DNA of 64,000 bases from Pogonophryne albipinna (GCA_028583405.1 CM053243.1:48756688-48820687); one strand, 5' to 3'; numbered from the stretch's first letter, positions 50,352 through 63,740 are shown. Numbers and translations are program-made. The notes: generated by a model not told the origin, from the sequence alone.

Positions 50352-52331
50352 CAGGGATGGGCAAATGGCGGCCCGCGGGCTGCATGCGGCCCCCACTCCT
50401 CTTTTTGCGGCCCTCAGATTAATTTATAAACAACTTAATTAATAAAAAAAAATATATATATATATATATATTTTTTTTTTTACTTGTAGTACTGATACCG
50501 TCCACTAGACTCCTAGTTACGTCGCGAGCTGCGTAGATGATTTCAAATACCGCGAAATAATCTGTGACGCGTTTGTGTGTATTGTGTTTGTTTCCCGGGG
50601 AAACCCTCACAAGAAACACCGGCTGTTGCTATGCCTGCTGTGACGTTAAGTTACCGCTTGTAATTATGCCTTCACAAGCTTCAAAGTTGTTTTTATCATC
50701 TGAATTTGGCGAAACAAGTTTAATATTCTTAAAACCAAGACTTTGTTTATTTGAAATCAGATGAAAACAAACTGTCACGGACCCTGCCGTGTTATCTATG
50801 ATTACTATACGCTTTTCATTCATAATTTCAGCGGGAGGGAGGGGGAGCGGTGCTGTGGAACAGCAGAGTGCGGGCTGACAGGTGTCTGTGTTGACATTCC
50901 CCTTATTGTGGAATAAGGGGAATGCAGAGACAGGCTACAAGTGTTTTAGGTTCAAGTTAGACAACTAATGTCTGGGTTAGTGTTCATGACTTCATGTGTA
51001 TGTCATCTAATGGTTAATCTCAATACACACACATTTTCCGTGCTTTCCAATAGTTTAAAATAGTTTTATTCCACTGTTTAATAACCTGTTCAATACAAAC
51101 ATGCCACTTGTAAAAATGAAATAAAATTTCTGTGAACTGATATTTGTTTAGTGAGCTTATTAGAGGATGTTCCCATTGATTGTAAAATGTCAATGAAGAT
51201 GTCAGACTTAGTATATTTGTTAATAATTACATACATTACATTAGCTGACGCTTTTATCCAAAGCGACTTACAATAAGTACAATCGAGCAGGAAGACACAA
51301 CCTTGAAGAAAACAGAATCATAAGTACATCAGGTTTCATCGAGCCAAACATTTCAAGTGCTACTCAACTGGCTTTAGATAAGCCAGTCCTTTATTAGTAT
51401 ATAAGTGCTTTGTTAATAGTTCTATCGCTCGAAGTGGAGTCGAAAGAGATGAGTTTTCAGTCTGCGCCGGAAGGTGTGTAAGCTATCTGCTGTCCTGATG
51501 TCAATGGGGAGCTCATTCTACCATTTTGGAGCCAGGATAGCAAACCCACGTGTTTTTGCTGATGGGAACTTGGGTCCCCCTCGCAGCGAGGGTGCAGCGA
51601 GCCGTTTGGTTGATGCAGAGCGGAGTGCACGTGCTGGGGTGTACAGTTTAACCATGTCCTGGATGTAGGAAGGGCCAGATCCATTCGCAGCATGGTACGC
51701 AAGTACCAGTGTCTTGAAGTGGATTCTAGCAGTTACCGGAAGCCAGTGGAGGGAGCGGAGGAGCGGCGTGGTGTGGGAGAATTTAGGAAGGTTGAAGACC
51801 AGACGAGCCGCTGCATTCTGGATGAGCTGCAGAGGTCGGATGGCACATGCAGGTAGACCAGCCAGGAGGGAGTTGCAGTAGTCTAGGCGTGAGGTGACGA
51901 GAGTCTGGACCAGAACCTGCGTCGCTTTCTGGGTCAGCTGGGGACGTATCCTCCTGATGTTGTAAAGCGTGTATCTGCAGCAGCGGGTTGTAGCAGCGAT
52001 GTTTGCAGCGAAGGACAGGTTGTTATCTAGGATCACACCCAGATTCCTTGCAGTCTGAGTCGGGGAAACAACAGAGGTGCTGATGTTGATCGTCAGGTCA
52101 AGAGTGGGACAATCTTTTCCCGGAAGGAAAAGCAGTTCAGTCTTGTCAAGGTAGAGCTTGAGGTGATGAGCAGACATCCACTGAGAGATGTCAGCTAGAC
52201 AAGCAGAGATGCGTGCGACGACCTGGAACACACGGAATTTTTGTGTGTGCGTTCCAAGTGAATCTGCGGCCCCCTGGTGGCCAGTACATCAATGATGTGG
52301 CCCCCACCACCATCAAAGTTGCCCATCCCTG
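50352..52331. mobile_element. hAT-like element, 1980 bp, TSD GCTTAGAC
   Basis: GCTTAGAC at 50344-50351 and 52332-52339. TIR CAGGGATGGGCAA / TTGCCCATCCCTG with gcggccc-rich subterminal parts. A LINE fragment is inserted on the minus strand. Confidence 0.93.
51226..52231 (-). pseudogene. LINE ORF2 C-terminal part plus 3' end
   Basis: The frame 52231-51518 reads ADISQWMSAHHLKLYLDKTE.., LGVILDNNLSF, RLDYCNSLLAGLP, LIQNAAARLVFNLPKFSHTT, LHWLPVTARI and LAYHAANGSGPSYIQDMVK, the region C-terminal to the catalytic core in CR1/L2-type elements. It ends in the (ACATT)n tail at 51226-51245. The N-terminal RT and endonuclease are missing. Confidence 0.9.
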
Positions 52332-52339
52332 GCTTAGAC

Positions 52340-52733
52340 AGATGTTATCTGTGGAGCGGAGATCATGTGTTTAGTAACATGCGCTGACAATCACAAGGAC
52401 AAAAACTGTGGAAGGCACATTAGTGTGTAGAGTATGACAAATTGCCTCAATGAATGACTTCATTAGTTAGTGTCTTTGTATAGACTAGAAACAGTGTTAT
52501 ATGGCTGATATAGGAGGGGAGAAAGGTGGGACTATGCAACTGTTCATGTCTCAGTGCCGGTCAGGACACACTGGTCAGACGTGGTCAAAGTGATGTCCTG
52601 AATTATTGTATGAAATGTTGGAGGGACATTTGAAAACTAGTACAACCTATAGAGACGTTAACCACAGACAGGGAGGACTACACCAACAGCAGAATGTCAA
52701 TATCTGTGGCACATTTTGTATAAAAAAGTAATA
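52340..52733. other. Nothing recognised
   Basis: No supported element between the hAT and the TTAA MITE. Confidence 0.35.
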
Positions 52734-52737
52734 TTAA

Positions 52738-53475
52738 AGGTCCCATGTCATGCTTTTCCGGTTATTACCCGTCCCCTTGTGTGTTATGTAGCTTTTTTTT
52801 TTTCAAACCCTCAAAGTACATCCTGTAGCGAGTAAAACTCTAACACAGAAAATGCGTGTCTATGCTGCCCCAGAACGCCTCGTTGGGGATTTTCTTTTTC
52901 CATTTTTGTCTTCCGGGAACCAAGTGACGTAACGACGACCCCTCCGTGGATGTGTGGGCTCCTCAAACACACACACACTCAGCCTTATTTTTCTCAGCTG
53001 CAGGGTGTGTGTGCTCCGGCCGACCTCGGGCCGGGCCTCGCCGTGTCCCGCCGTCCCGCAGACCCCACGCAGCAAGCCAGCTCACACTGTGGGCTCCAGC
53101 AGCGAGCCGCGCAACGTCCCGCCAACACGGCACCCAGACCCCACGCAGCATTCTCATCTGTTTGTCATTACTGGTGTCATTTCCTGGTTGCTAATGCCAT
53201 TGTAACACATAAACACTGATGTTCCGCTGTAACGGTGGTGGACTCATCAGAACAGAGTGGGCGAGCTGACCAATCAGAGCACAGTGGGCTCACAGGGAGG
53301 AGGGGGGGGCAGGAGCTCCAACAAGCCGTGTAGGACAGAGAGTGAATACACATACTATACAGAGATGCTGTATGAGAAACCAATGTGAGTTTGGAACATT
53401 GAACAATGTAAATCTATTCTAGTAGACCTCAACAATGGAAATATGATCAGTAGAAATGGTCATGACATGGGACCT
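52738..53475. mobile_element. TTAA-flanked MITE, 738 bp
   Basis: TTAA at 52734-52737 and 53476-53479; ends AGGTCCCATGTCATG / CATGACATGGGACCT. The inside is GC rich (52910-53330), which mimics a CpG promoter. Confidence 0.9.
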
Positions 53476-53479
53476 TTAA

Positions 53480-54224
<745 letters not shown>

Positions 54225-54344
54225 TCATTCAAGGAATTACCTAGATGTAGGAATGTGTAAAACAGTATCATTCTTTGTAAGCCTGCACTAACTTGCTCTG
54301 GAACTCCCTCTGTTCCCCACCCAGGAGAACACGTGTGTGTGTGG

Positions 54345-54622
54345 TAGTGTGTGTGTGTGTGTGTGTGTGTGGCCTAGCATTACTATACTTGTGGGGACCT
54401 AAATCTGTCTACACAGTCACGTGTGGGGACTCGCCTCCCTTATGGGGACAAAATGGAGGTCCCCATGAGGGGAATCATTAATTTTAGGGTGAAGACTTGG
54501 TTAGGTTTAGGATTAGGTTTAGGGTTAGGGTTAGGCATGCGTTGGTTATGGTTAAGGTTAGGATAAGTCTCCAGGAAATGCATGTAAGTCAATGTAATGT
54601 CCCCTGAAGTGATGTATACATG

Positions 54623-54652
<30 letters not shown>
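54345..54652. repeat. Dispersed repeat copy B with TTAGGG-like core
   Basis: Direct copy of 25055-25420: gcattactatacttgtgggg.., a ggtttagggttagggttagg core, and a terminal (GT)n run. Confidence 0.85.
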
Positions 54653-54653
<1 letters not shown>

Positions 54654-54804
54654 GGGGAAATCATTCATTTTAGGGTGAAGATTTGGTTAGGGTTTTGGGG
54701 AACACGCAGCGTGGTGCACGGGCTCTCGGGTCAATATTTTGTGTTTAAAAACCTATTTGAAAAACTCCTGTAGTAAAACCAATCAAAGTTTATAAAAGCC
54801 CTGT

Positions 54805-55382
54805 TTGGTCTGGGTTAAAAATGTTTTAAAAAAATTGAATAAAAGGGATAAAAGAGAGCAGCGGCTGCAGCACAGAGCGTATGCGGCGGGGTTAAAACCT
54901 GTACTCCTGCCCCCCGAAGGGGGTCTCCCCCGGTGGAGTGTCAGAGGCTGCGTCCCACAGCATCTGATAAAAGACCTGGTAAGTGGGTTAAAAAACATCT
55001 GGCTAAAAGGACCGAGGTTGACTTTGTTTAAAATCGGCATGCAAGTCAAATTAGTGTTAAAAAATGTGTGTGTGTGTGAGCTGTTTTTTCCTTCTACACT
55101 AACACTCAATGTAAAGATGACTGGCTTCTTTTCCCATCGTGTTTCAGTTCCATCACGGGTTCCATAATGTCCTTAAAGATACTCATGCAGCAGCAGCACA
55201 GGTCAAAACTGAAAACACCCGTACTCAGTTCTATGCATCAAAGCGTTCAGTTTGTATCTACAGGGTTAGATGTCATTAAACACTGCCGCCAGGAGTCACA
55301 GACTGAGGACGAATATTTTGTTTGGCCTGTGAAATATCACTCTTTACAATTCATAGATCCGGATCTTTATAATGTAGTATAA
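54805..55382 (+). other. Two overlapping open frames of unknown nature
   Basis: Frame 1 (54805-55167, 120 aa, basic, MVWVKNVLKKLNKRDKREQR..) ends TAA, and frame 2 (55167-55382, 71 aa, MSLKILMQQQHRSKLKTPVL..DPDLYNVV) starts inside it as TAATG. A pyrimidine-AG acceptor-like site (gtgtttcag) lies at 55140-55148. I recognise neither protein and no strong start context supports frame 1. Could be a fragment of an unrecognised element or chance. Confidence 0.25.
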
Positions 55383-55499
55383 TTCACTTTTTAATTCAAT
55401 TTTTTGTTTTACATTTCACAACAATCAAAACGACATCTTGAAATGACTAGATTCAGAAAGGAGACAAAACCCCACAGAAACTGAGACCACAGTTTTGTG

Positions 55500-56790
55500 T
55501 TTGAATATTGGCCTTTTATTTAATTTTTTTAAATCCTCTAAAAGTTGCACAGGAATAATGTGTAATGGACAAGAGGAGGGTTTCATCTTCATGACCATGG
55601 CATGCAGTATATGAAGAGTTATTGGATTAAAAGAGCAGATGAAGCGGCACAGTGTCTCATATTAGAAATCTTATTTGTGAAGAAAGATACAAATTCCTCG
55701 CACCTAGCCGGGGGGGCATCAAGAAAATGACTCGGGGGAGGTGCAATGACACGGCTCACAATGTTGAATAACGCTTTTGGGTAAGAGTGATTATTTTCGA
55801 TCAGTGTAGAAAAATAGGAAGATCTAGACCAGGGCTGCCCAATACGTTGATCACAAAGGTAGTGTGGGTAGATCGCATGGCATTGAACAAAAAAGTAGAA
55901 AAGTTAGCCTATCATCCATCCTTACTATGGCATTTGCCACTTGATTGACGTACAGGTAAGCCAGTCTGAGATCTCATCTTTTCTAACACGCAGTTCACCA
56001 CGCCAGCTGCAATTCACCGGCGAGCTGATTACCTAGTTAGCCTTCCAATGTATACAATTCTACTAAAGAAAGGGTCTAAAATTGACGTAATGACCAAAAA
56101 TGTACTGAGTTGTATTGTGCCATACGGGTTCATGCAGTTATGCAAGGTACACCAACACAAGTATACTCAGTAGCGTTTCCGCCAGGGGGGCGTCTTGGCG
56201 TCATTTGACAAAAAAATAAATAATTTTGAAGATCGAGAGTTTTTATCGCTTGAAATGACGAAAAGGAACAAGGACATCCCTCTGTTGGAGGGGCAAAGGA
56301 GTCTGGTGGGATTCTTTTCGCCGCCTGCAAAGCGCGCTCCTTTGACGAAAAAAACACCGCCGCATCTTCCAAGGACCGTGCCAGATGTCCCTGTCGGCAG
56401 GGAGACGTAAAGAGATAGTATAAGGGACGGTGCAATTCAAAATTCAAGTCACGTGATACAACGTGACGTCTCAGCAGTGATAATGATAGCAATTCTGCAA
56501 AGTCATTAATACCATTGGGATTAGATGTAGGTGGTCGATACATAATTATGCACAGACAAGGAGATTTGCCTTTTATAATGGTGCTTTGTGTCAGCCAGGA
56601 TTCTGTAATCATGAGGAGATCGAAATCATTTGAAAGGATACAATCACTACATAAAAAGGATTTGTTTACAAGTGATCTTAAGGAGTGCTGATCACAAAGT
56701 CTAAGGTAGATCTGCCAATGGAACAGGAGTGATTGTGATGAGATTGGATGTAACTGGGGTTGATGTAATAAATAACTGATGTTCCTGGGA
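55500..56790 (-). pseudogene. Broken LINE: endonuclease and pre-RT pieces
   Basis: On the minus strand, SLRSLVNKSFLCSDCILSND and FDLLMITESWL (~56690-56595) are an APE-endonuclease start, followed by MYRPPTSNPNGINDF (~56540). Farther on, ALFNIVSRVIAPPPSHFLDA and EEFVSFFTNKISNMR (~55770-55640) are the segment before the RT. The middle is interrupted by other sequence. Confidence 0.7.
55828..56425. mobile_element. Insertions inside the broken LINE (hAT-like end and a short ORF)
   Basis: cagggctgcccaatacgttg at 55832 resembles a frequent hAT terminus. At 56195-56410 a + frame (MTKRNKDIPLLEGQRSLVGF FSPPAKR..) looks like the N-terminal lead of a hAT-type protein but has no domain I can confirm. 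Confidence 0.35.
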
Positions 56791-57524
56791 GTGCACTTGA
56801 ACAATAAACTGGACTGGTCAGACAACACTGATGCTCTCTTCAGGAAGGGACAGAGTAAGCTGTTCTTCCTGAGGAGGCTCAGGTCATTCAACGTGTGCAC
56901 GAGGCTGCTGCAGATGTTCTACCAGTCTGTGGTGGCCAGTGTGCTCTTCTTTGCCGTGGTGTGCTGGGGTGGAAACACAAACACAAGGGACACTGGCAGG
57001 CTGAACAGGCTCGTGAGGAAGACTAGCTCTGTAGTGGGAGTACAACAGGACAATCTGGAGGAGGTGGCAGAGGGGAGGACGAGGAGGAAGCTCGACAGCA
57101 TCCTAGAGAACCCCTCCCACCCACTCCACGCAGAGCTAGTGAAGATGAGGAGTACGTTCAGCCACAGACTCATCCCTCCACGACACAGCACCAAGCGCCT
57201 CGGACAGTCCTTTGTGTCTGTAGCCATCATGCTGCACAATAAGGGGTTAATGATGACAAAGAAATACAATTAAATCACTGGACATAAATATACACTGTTT
57301 CCACAACCCATGTTCATATATTAGTAGTAGACCAAAAAGCTAGATAGATATGTCACTATATGTACAGATGTCCAGTTTTACTTTTCACTTGTCACTTTAA
57401 CTTATTCCATATGAATCTGTGTGAATCTTTGCTGTCCTGTTTTTTCACGCTTACCCTGTTGCTGCTTTGTACAACGGGATTTCCCCTCGGGGATTAATAA
57501 AGGTTCATCTCATCTTATCTTAGG
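56779..57524 (+). pseudogene. LINE C-terminal ORF end and 3' UTR
   Basis: The 164-aa frame reads FLGVHLNNKLDWSDNTDALF.., LFFLRRLRSFNVCTRLLQMF, VVCWGGNTNTRDTGRLNRLV and HPLHAELVKMRSTFSHRL, typical of the post-RT part of a fish non-LTR element. The tail ends ggggattaataaaggttcat plus ctcatcttatctta. 5'-truncated. Confidence 0.88.
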
Positions 57525-59971
57525 TGTGGAAGGGGCCCTGATATTACACATTCTTTACCCAAGTTTCAGCCGTTCAATATCATGCTGGAGTTAGGTTGAC
57601 TGTTGTTGCCTGTGTGGACGAACACTGTGTGGGTGGGTGGAGCTCAACAATAGCATAAACAGAAAACTCACATATCTAAAGAACTCTTGGAGCCCGGGCT
57701 GTAGGTCCTTTAGGGAGACTGAACAGGCCTGCGAGTGATCCAGAGTGGAGTGTTTGGAGAAGTTATTCTTGGTCATGAGGACACCATATTTCATAATTTC
57801 TTGGCAGTTGACTTGTTTACAAAAAAAATACATATTGAGTTATGTCTTCCAATCAAAGAACGTTTTTGGATTAAATGTTAAATATGCAAATCCAATCTAA
57901 CTACCAGGATTAGCAAAGGTTTATAACTACTGTATGTCTAACATGTGTAAAGGTCTTTTACTGGCTGCACTGTCTGAACTGATTATGATGTGTCTGATGA
58001 ATAAAGGAGTATTATCACTAGCCATTCTGTCCTGAAACACACCTCAAACAAAGACTTTATGTTGTACACTGTCTGTCTCTCTGTGTCTCTCGTCAAACTG
58101 AACCTTCCTATCTCAACCCCAAACACAAAGGTGGGACTACAGGAAACATCAGGAGAGTGTGTGAAGGTGCAACAGACTTTAACAGAAGCCCAGTGCTGAC
58201 CATGGCTTTCACAGGTTGAAATAACCAACTGGTACCAGGTAACCGCTGATTCATGTTAACATAGTTCACTTGAGAACAGGCCAGGAAAACATGTGTCTGC
58301 TGTCTTGTTAAAGCGCTCTCTGTAGTGTCTGTCTAAACTCAGCCAAAGGTCTAAGAGGACGCTTCAGTCTGTGAGAGGACTGAGCGCTTCTGGAGTTTGC
58401 AAAACACAAACAGAGTGAAACCTCTTCTCTTTAGCAGATGATGTCACAATCTCCAGTTCAACTTTCTTAGATTTCATATCAATAATTGAAGATTTGAAAT
58501 GTCATAGTTTAAATCAGGACCTTACTTTGATCATATACTCTAAATAATCTACATCTGTATTACAGTGTTCCAGATATATATTTTAAAACATTATTTAAGT
58601 GAATCAGATTGGATTCAGTATTTTTGGATATTTCTAATATAACAACTGATATCCTGGCTAATTATAGTAAATAAAACATTGCCGTGAAATAGATAAAGAA
58701 ATACCTCTACAAAATCCCAGATTTGAGTACAATGTAATGTGGTGGATGTATTTCCGTCAGGACCTAAAGGAGTTCTGGTTGACAAACCCAACTATCATTT
58801 CAAGACTGGATTGACTGATGTATGTAAGAAGCAACTCACTCCTGTCATTACATACATTATAAATCACAGAGGATAATAAAGCGGCATGTGTATTCCAGTA
58901 TTTCAGCTTCCCATAGATTTACCCTATTTCACTTATTTCTTTGGCAGTTCCAGCCAAATGCAGACCTTGCTCGTCTCTGTGACTTCAGTCATTTCTTACT
59001 TTAGCATCATCATAGCTTTAGCTGGCAGTCCAAACTCTATTATGTCTTTTGCTGTCTCTCCGTATCCGTTGTTGCTACTTCCCAACTTTCCCTTTCTTCT
59101 CTCACTGTCCTTCTGTCACACAGTTGGCCTCTCCCTCCTCTCTGGCCTGTAGTCTTTGTGAGCCCCGCCCTCTGTCAGCACAGGACCCGTAAAGAGCTCC
59201 GCCAGCGGGTCAGGCAATAAACTCTTTGACAGAACATCTGTCCTCGCTGACCATATACTTTACAGCCCAAACTTTGACTAATGTTTAACTATAATTCTCA
59301 TAAATTCAACGTTATAAACAAATCATTAGACCACATTTGACTCTGCTGTGTTCTCACCCTACCCCCCACCACACACACACACCACTGTTTGTTGCACTTG
59401 TCAATGCATATGTGTCCTTATCATGCTGACATGAGCAACAGTCAGGGTCTGAGCAGAGGGTCAGAGCAACACAAAACCCACCATTAGTGACAGCCCTGAT
59501 TTATGTCAATGTGACCATGAAGAGAAACAGCATTACGCTACAAAGGATTTCCCCCAGTGCACGCCAACATTTCTGTGTGTGTGAGAGTCAGGCAGATTGT
59601 GTTATTTTTAGCTAAATGAGAAGCAGAGGAGAACTCCCAGAGGGGTTGGCCGGGCCAAACAGTGAAATAAAATATGAACATAGTGGAACCTTACTCAAAC
59701 ACTTCATTCACATGTGACATCTAATGTTAGGTCCTGTCAGTCACTGCTGTGAAACACCTCAGCCGTTTTCTTAAACACGTTCCGGATGATATCTGAGGAA
59801 TCAGGTCCACACACTGTCTGAGTTTCCCTTTACCACATGAAGTCCAGAACATGTCGGTGTTAGAAGCCTTCCCACTGACTCGGAATACGACGGGTATCTC
59901 CGTGGTAGAGCATGCAGGCGGCACGACATGAGGCAGATTACACTGCAGTGACATAGCCTGCTTTCAATTAG
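57525..59971. other. Mostly unrecognised; one orphan exon-like ORF
   Basis: 57666-57818 (minus) is listed separately. A 75-codon minus frame at 59954-59727 has no recognised domain. Confidence 0.35.
57675..57816 (-). other. Orphan exon-like segment
   Basis: After a T-rich tract ending acaag, an open frame reads NCQEIMKYGVLMTKNNFSKH.. and SVSLKDLQPGLQEFFRY and then meets AGATAT|gtgagt, a consensus donor. I do not recognise the peptide, and it does not fit CCDC102A. It could be a non-coding 5' exon, an exon of another minus-strand gene, or chance. Confidence 0.25.
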
Positions 59972-59979
59972 ATCATCAA

Positions 59980-60618
59980 CAGAGGTGGGAGAAGTACTCA
60001 GATCTTGTACTTGAGTAAAAGCAGAAGTACTCAGATCTTGTACTTGAGTAAAAGCAGAAGTACTCAGATCTTGTACTTGAGTAAAAGCAGAAGTACTCAG
60101 ATCTTGTACTTGAGTAAAAGTAGAAGTACCAGAGTGTAGGAATACTCTGTTACAGTAAAAGTCCTGCATTCAAAATGTTCCTCAAGTAAAAGTAGAAAAG
60201 TATTCTCATCTAAATATAGTGAAAGTAGCGACAGTAAAGTAGTCGTTGTGCAGATTGGTCCATTTCAGAATAATATATATGATATGTTTTATAATGATTG
60301 ATCATGAAAGTGTTCTCAAAGCTGGTGAAGGTGCAGCTAGTTTGAATGACTTTGTAGACTGCAGGGTAGCTGGTGGATTTACTCCAGGTGGAACTAAAGT
60401 CTGATTTAACACTTGGTTATATTTCACATCATTCATCCAGATCTGTGAAGTAACTAAAGGGATTAAATACATATAGTGGAGTCAAAGTACACCATGTACC
60501 TCTGAACTGTAGTGGGGTAGAAGTACAAAGTAGCATAACATGGAAATACTCAAATAAAGTACAAGTATCTCAAAATTGTACAATACAGTATTTGAGTAAA
60601 TGTACTTAGTTACCTCTG
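59980..60618. mobile_element. hAT-like element, 639 bp, with a 33-bp internal array
   Basis: TSD ATCATCAA / ATCATAAA (one mismatch) at 59972-59979 and 60619-60626. Ends cagaggtgggagaagtac and gtacttagttacctctg. Four copies of agtactcagatcttgtactt..gagtaaaagcaga follow one another at 59992-60125. Confidence 0.8.
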
Positions 60619-60626
60619 ATCATAAA

Positions 60627-61324
60627 CAACCAAATATCTTTACACTGCTCGATTTGGTCTGACAATTTGTACATCTGCCCTTACCGAAATACTTTGTTGT
60701 TGTCCAATAAAATAACTCCTCTGCCTGTTTATCTTTCTGTTTTGAAGATATCCTCGATATATATGTTTTCACATGCTCACTATGAATGCCCCGACAGATA
60801 GCGGCTTTATTCATGTATGGGCTAAACTGGACACAACACAGATGAAGAGCTGGCAGGGTAAGCCTGTTGTTGTCAGGTCTAAATTATTCTGACATTTGCG
60901 TTCTCACATATGCACATTTCCGAACCTGGGTAATGTCTTCCAGGGTTGCAGTGCATGCAGAGGAAAGATGTGTATCTGACAGCAGCTACACGTGTTCAGT
61001 GGGGAGTTTGAAAGCCAAATCAAGTCCTTCCCCCCCGATCAGATTGTGTCTGAAGGTCGTTGAGTTGCCTCAGGGCAGATACAAGCAGAGGGGAAAGTAT
61101 CTGCAGGACCATGCAGTCTGCACATCCAAAAGATATGAGAATATGTGAGGACAGTTTGTGGTTTCACTAGCTCCAGTAATGAGTCCAGACTGAAAGAGCT
61201 CCACATCTATAGGAGGGAGTTTCATAGTTCAGACAATCATGTTCATGGCAATCATCGTCAGCAAATAATCAGTCAATAGCTGAACCACATATTTGATATT
61301 ATCCTTGTATAACGGAGTGCTTCA
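60627..61324. other. Nothing recognised
   Basis: No supported gene or element. Confidence 0.35.
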
Positions 61325-61492
61325 TTAAAGGTCCCCTATTATACTGTTATAGGTCTCAGATATATATATAACAAGTCTCTGAAGTGTTTGGCTCCAAACC
61401 CCAGACAGTGCTGATTCTCTGTCTGTTACTTTAGATGAAAATAAGGAGCCCCTCCCCACGCCCCTCTGAGAGAGATTTGGTTACAAAGAACT

Positions 61493-62353
61493 CAATACCC
61501 GCATTCACACCGCAGGACTTTCCCTGGTACTTTAGTTCTTTAGTTCCGTTAGTACCAATAATGTCGCGTTCACACCGCCGGGACTACTCAGTGCCGGGAA
61601 CTCTTTTGGCTATTTTCAGTCCCTGCTAGAGAGGTGGTACGAACCTGGTGATAAAAGAGTTCCAATTTCTATTCTATTTCTATTGGCTGGGCGAATTGCA
61701 AACCACGCCCCGTTAGACTCTGATTTTTTTTTGTTAGGCAGCCATTTTTTTCCTCGCTACAAAACCACATCCACACCTGAGCGAGTAGTTTTTTTGTACT
61801 TTAAAGCAGTTATGACCACACGTACTACAACACCGGAGCGGTGGAATGATGAGGAAGTGTCGGCGCTTCTGGCAATTTACTCTGAGGACGGGATGCAGCA
61901 GCTTCTACAGAAAGCAGTTCCCAACTCCAAATGTTTTGAGCGATGTTCGCAAAAGCTACTTGAGCTGGGAATCGTGCACAGTGCACACGGATGCCGGGTA
62001 AAAATAAAGAAACTCAGGCAGGACTATAAAAAAATTAAAGACCACAATAATAAGAGTGGTAACGATCGAAAGACCAGTAACCAAACGCCTCATACAGCGG
62101 GTGGGCTTTATACCCCCTCCCCCGTGTAGTTCTTCTTCTCTCGTTTTTTTTTTTTACTCGCCGTGAAGTGGTTTTGCGGCCTGCCAGTAAACCCAGAGAA
62201 GAAGAAGACGAAGTGACGTCAGCGTAATCTTGCCTCAGGAAAGTACTGCGGTGTGAATGCGATTGGCACTAGCCCCCTGGCGGATTCAGTGCCGTGGTAC
62301 TTTAGTGCCAGCACTAAAGTACGACAAGTCCTGCGGTGTGAAAGCGGCTATTG
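61493..62353. mobile_element. TIR element with Myb-like ORF (Harbinger-like)
   Basis: Inverted ends CAATAcCCGCaTTCACACCG and CAATAgCCGCtTTCACACCG followed by caggactt; additional tggtactttag motifs near both ends. It encodes a Myb/SANT-like fragment. The exact TSD was not resolved. Confidence 0.7.
61812..62129 (+). pseudogene. Myb/SANT-like DNA-binding fragment of a Harbinger-type transposon
   Basis: From ATG 61812 the frame reads MTTRTTTPERWNDEEVSALL, then AIYSEDGMQQLLQK.., SQKLLELGIVHSAHGCRVKI and KKLRQDYKKIKDHNNKSGND. W-x(3)-E..LL..I..L..L and the C-terminal KIKKLRxxYKKxKD helix fit Myb_DNA-bind_4-type domains, which PIF/Harbinger elements carry as an accessory protein. 105 aa, ending shortly after the domain, so likely truncated. 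No DDE transposase nearby. Confidence 0.7.
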
Positions 62354-62562
62354 GTGCTCTAGGAGGAGATTCAGGTGATAGGGGGGGGGTTACCTTGGTT
62401 GGTGATTGGCTAACGGTTACACAAGCCAAAACATCGTTATGACATCATAAAGTGGCCAAAATCTGATCAGCTCATTTTCAGACAGGTTTTTATAAAAATG
62501 GATCAGGACAAAAAGAGAGAGAATCTTTATTCCTGAAACTTTCAGGGTCTCTTTCCACAGAG

Positions 62563-63740
62563 GGGACACATGTTGATGTATAAGAGACATGAAGAAGAGG
62601 GGACACATGTTGATGTAGAAGAAACATGAAGAAGAGGGGACACATGTTGATGTAGAAGAGACATGAAGAAGAGGGGACACATGTTGATGTAGAAGAGACA
62701 TGAGGAAGAGGGGACACATGTTGATGTAGAAGAAACATGAAGAAGAGGGGACACATGTTGATGTAGAAGAGACATGAAGAAGAGGGGACACATGTTGATG
62801 TAGAAGAGACATGAAGAAGAGGGGACACATGTTGATGTAGAAGAGACATGAAGAAGAGGGGACACATGTTGATATAGAAGAGACATGAAGAAGAGGGGAC
62901 ACATGTTGATGTAGAAGAGACATGAAGAAGAGGGGACACATGTTGATGTAGAAGAGACATGGAGAAGAGGGGACACATGTTGATGTAGAAGAGACATGAA
63001 GAAGAGGGGACTCATGTTGATGTAGGAGAGACATGAAGAAGAGGGGACACATGTTGATGTAGAAGAGACATGAAGAAGAGGGGACACATGTTGATGTAGG
63101 AGAGACATGAAGAAGAGGGGACACATGTTGATGTAGAAGAGACAAGAAGAAGAGGGGACACATGGTGATGTAGAAGAGACGTGAAGAAGAGGGGACACAT
63201 GTTGATGTAGGAGAGACAAGAAGAGGGGACACATGGTGATGTAGAAGAGACATGAAGAAGAGGGGACACATGTTGATGTATAAGAGACATGAAGAAGAGG
63301 GGACACATGTTGATGTAGAAGAGACGTGAAGAAGAGGGGACACATGTTGATGTAGAAGAGACGTGAAGAAGAGGGGACACATGTTGATGTAGAAGAAACA
63401 TGAAGAAGAGGGGACACATGTTGATGTAGAAGAAACATGAAGAAGAGGGGACACATGTTGATGTAGAAGAGACAAGAAGAAGAGGGGACACATGGTAATG
63501 TAGAAGAGACATGAAGAAGAGGGGACACATGTTGATGTAGAAGAGACATGAAGAAGAGGGGACACATGTTGATGTATAAGAGACATGGAGAAGAGGGGAC
63601 ACATGTTGATGTATAAGAGACATGAAGAAGAGGGGACACATGTTGATGTAGAAGAGACATGAAGAAGAGGGGACACATGTTGATGTAGAAGAGACATGAA
63701 GAAGAGGGGACACATGTTGATGTAGAAGAGACATGGAAAG
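62563..63740. repeat. 37-bp minisatellite, about 31 copies
   Basis: Unit ggggacacatgttgatgtag + aagagacatgaagaaga with minor variants (g/a at gaaacatg, tgtataag, tggtgatg). 37 is not a multiple of 3 and no minus-strand frame of the unit has a stop, giving long artefactual SSTSTCVPS frames. Confidence 0.98.

Noticed and set aside
52860..53330. GC-rich block as a possible CpG promoter for ccdc102a
   Set aside because: It is the interior of a TTAA-flanked MITE (52738-53475), not unique promoter sequence.
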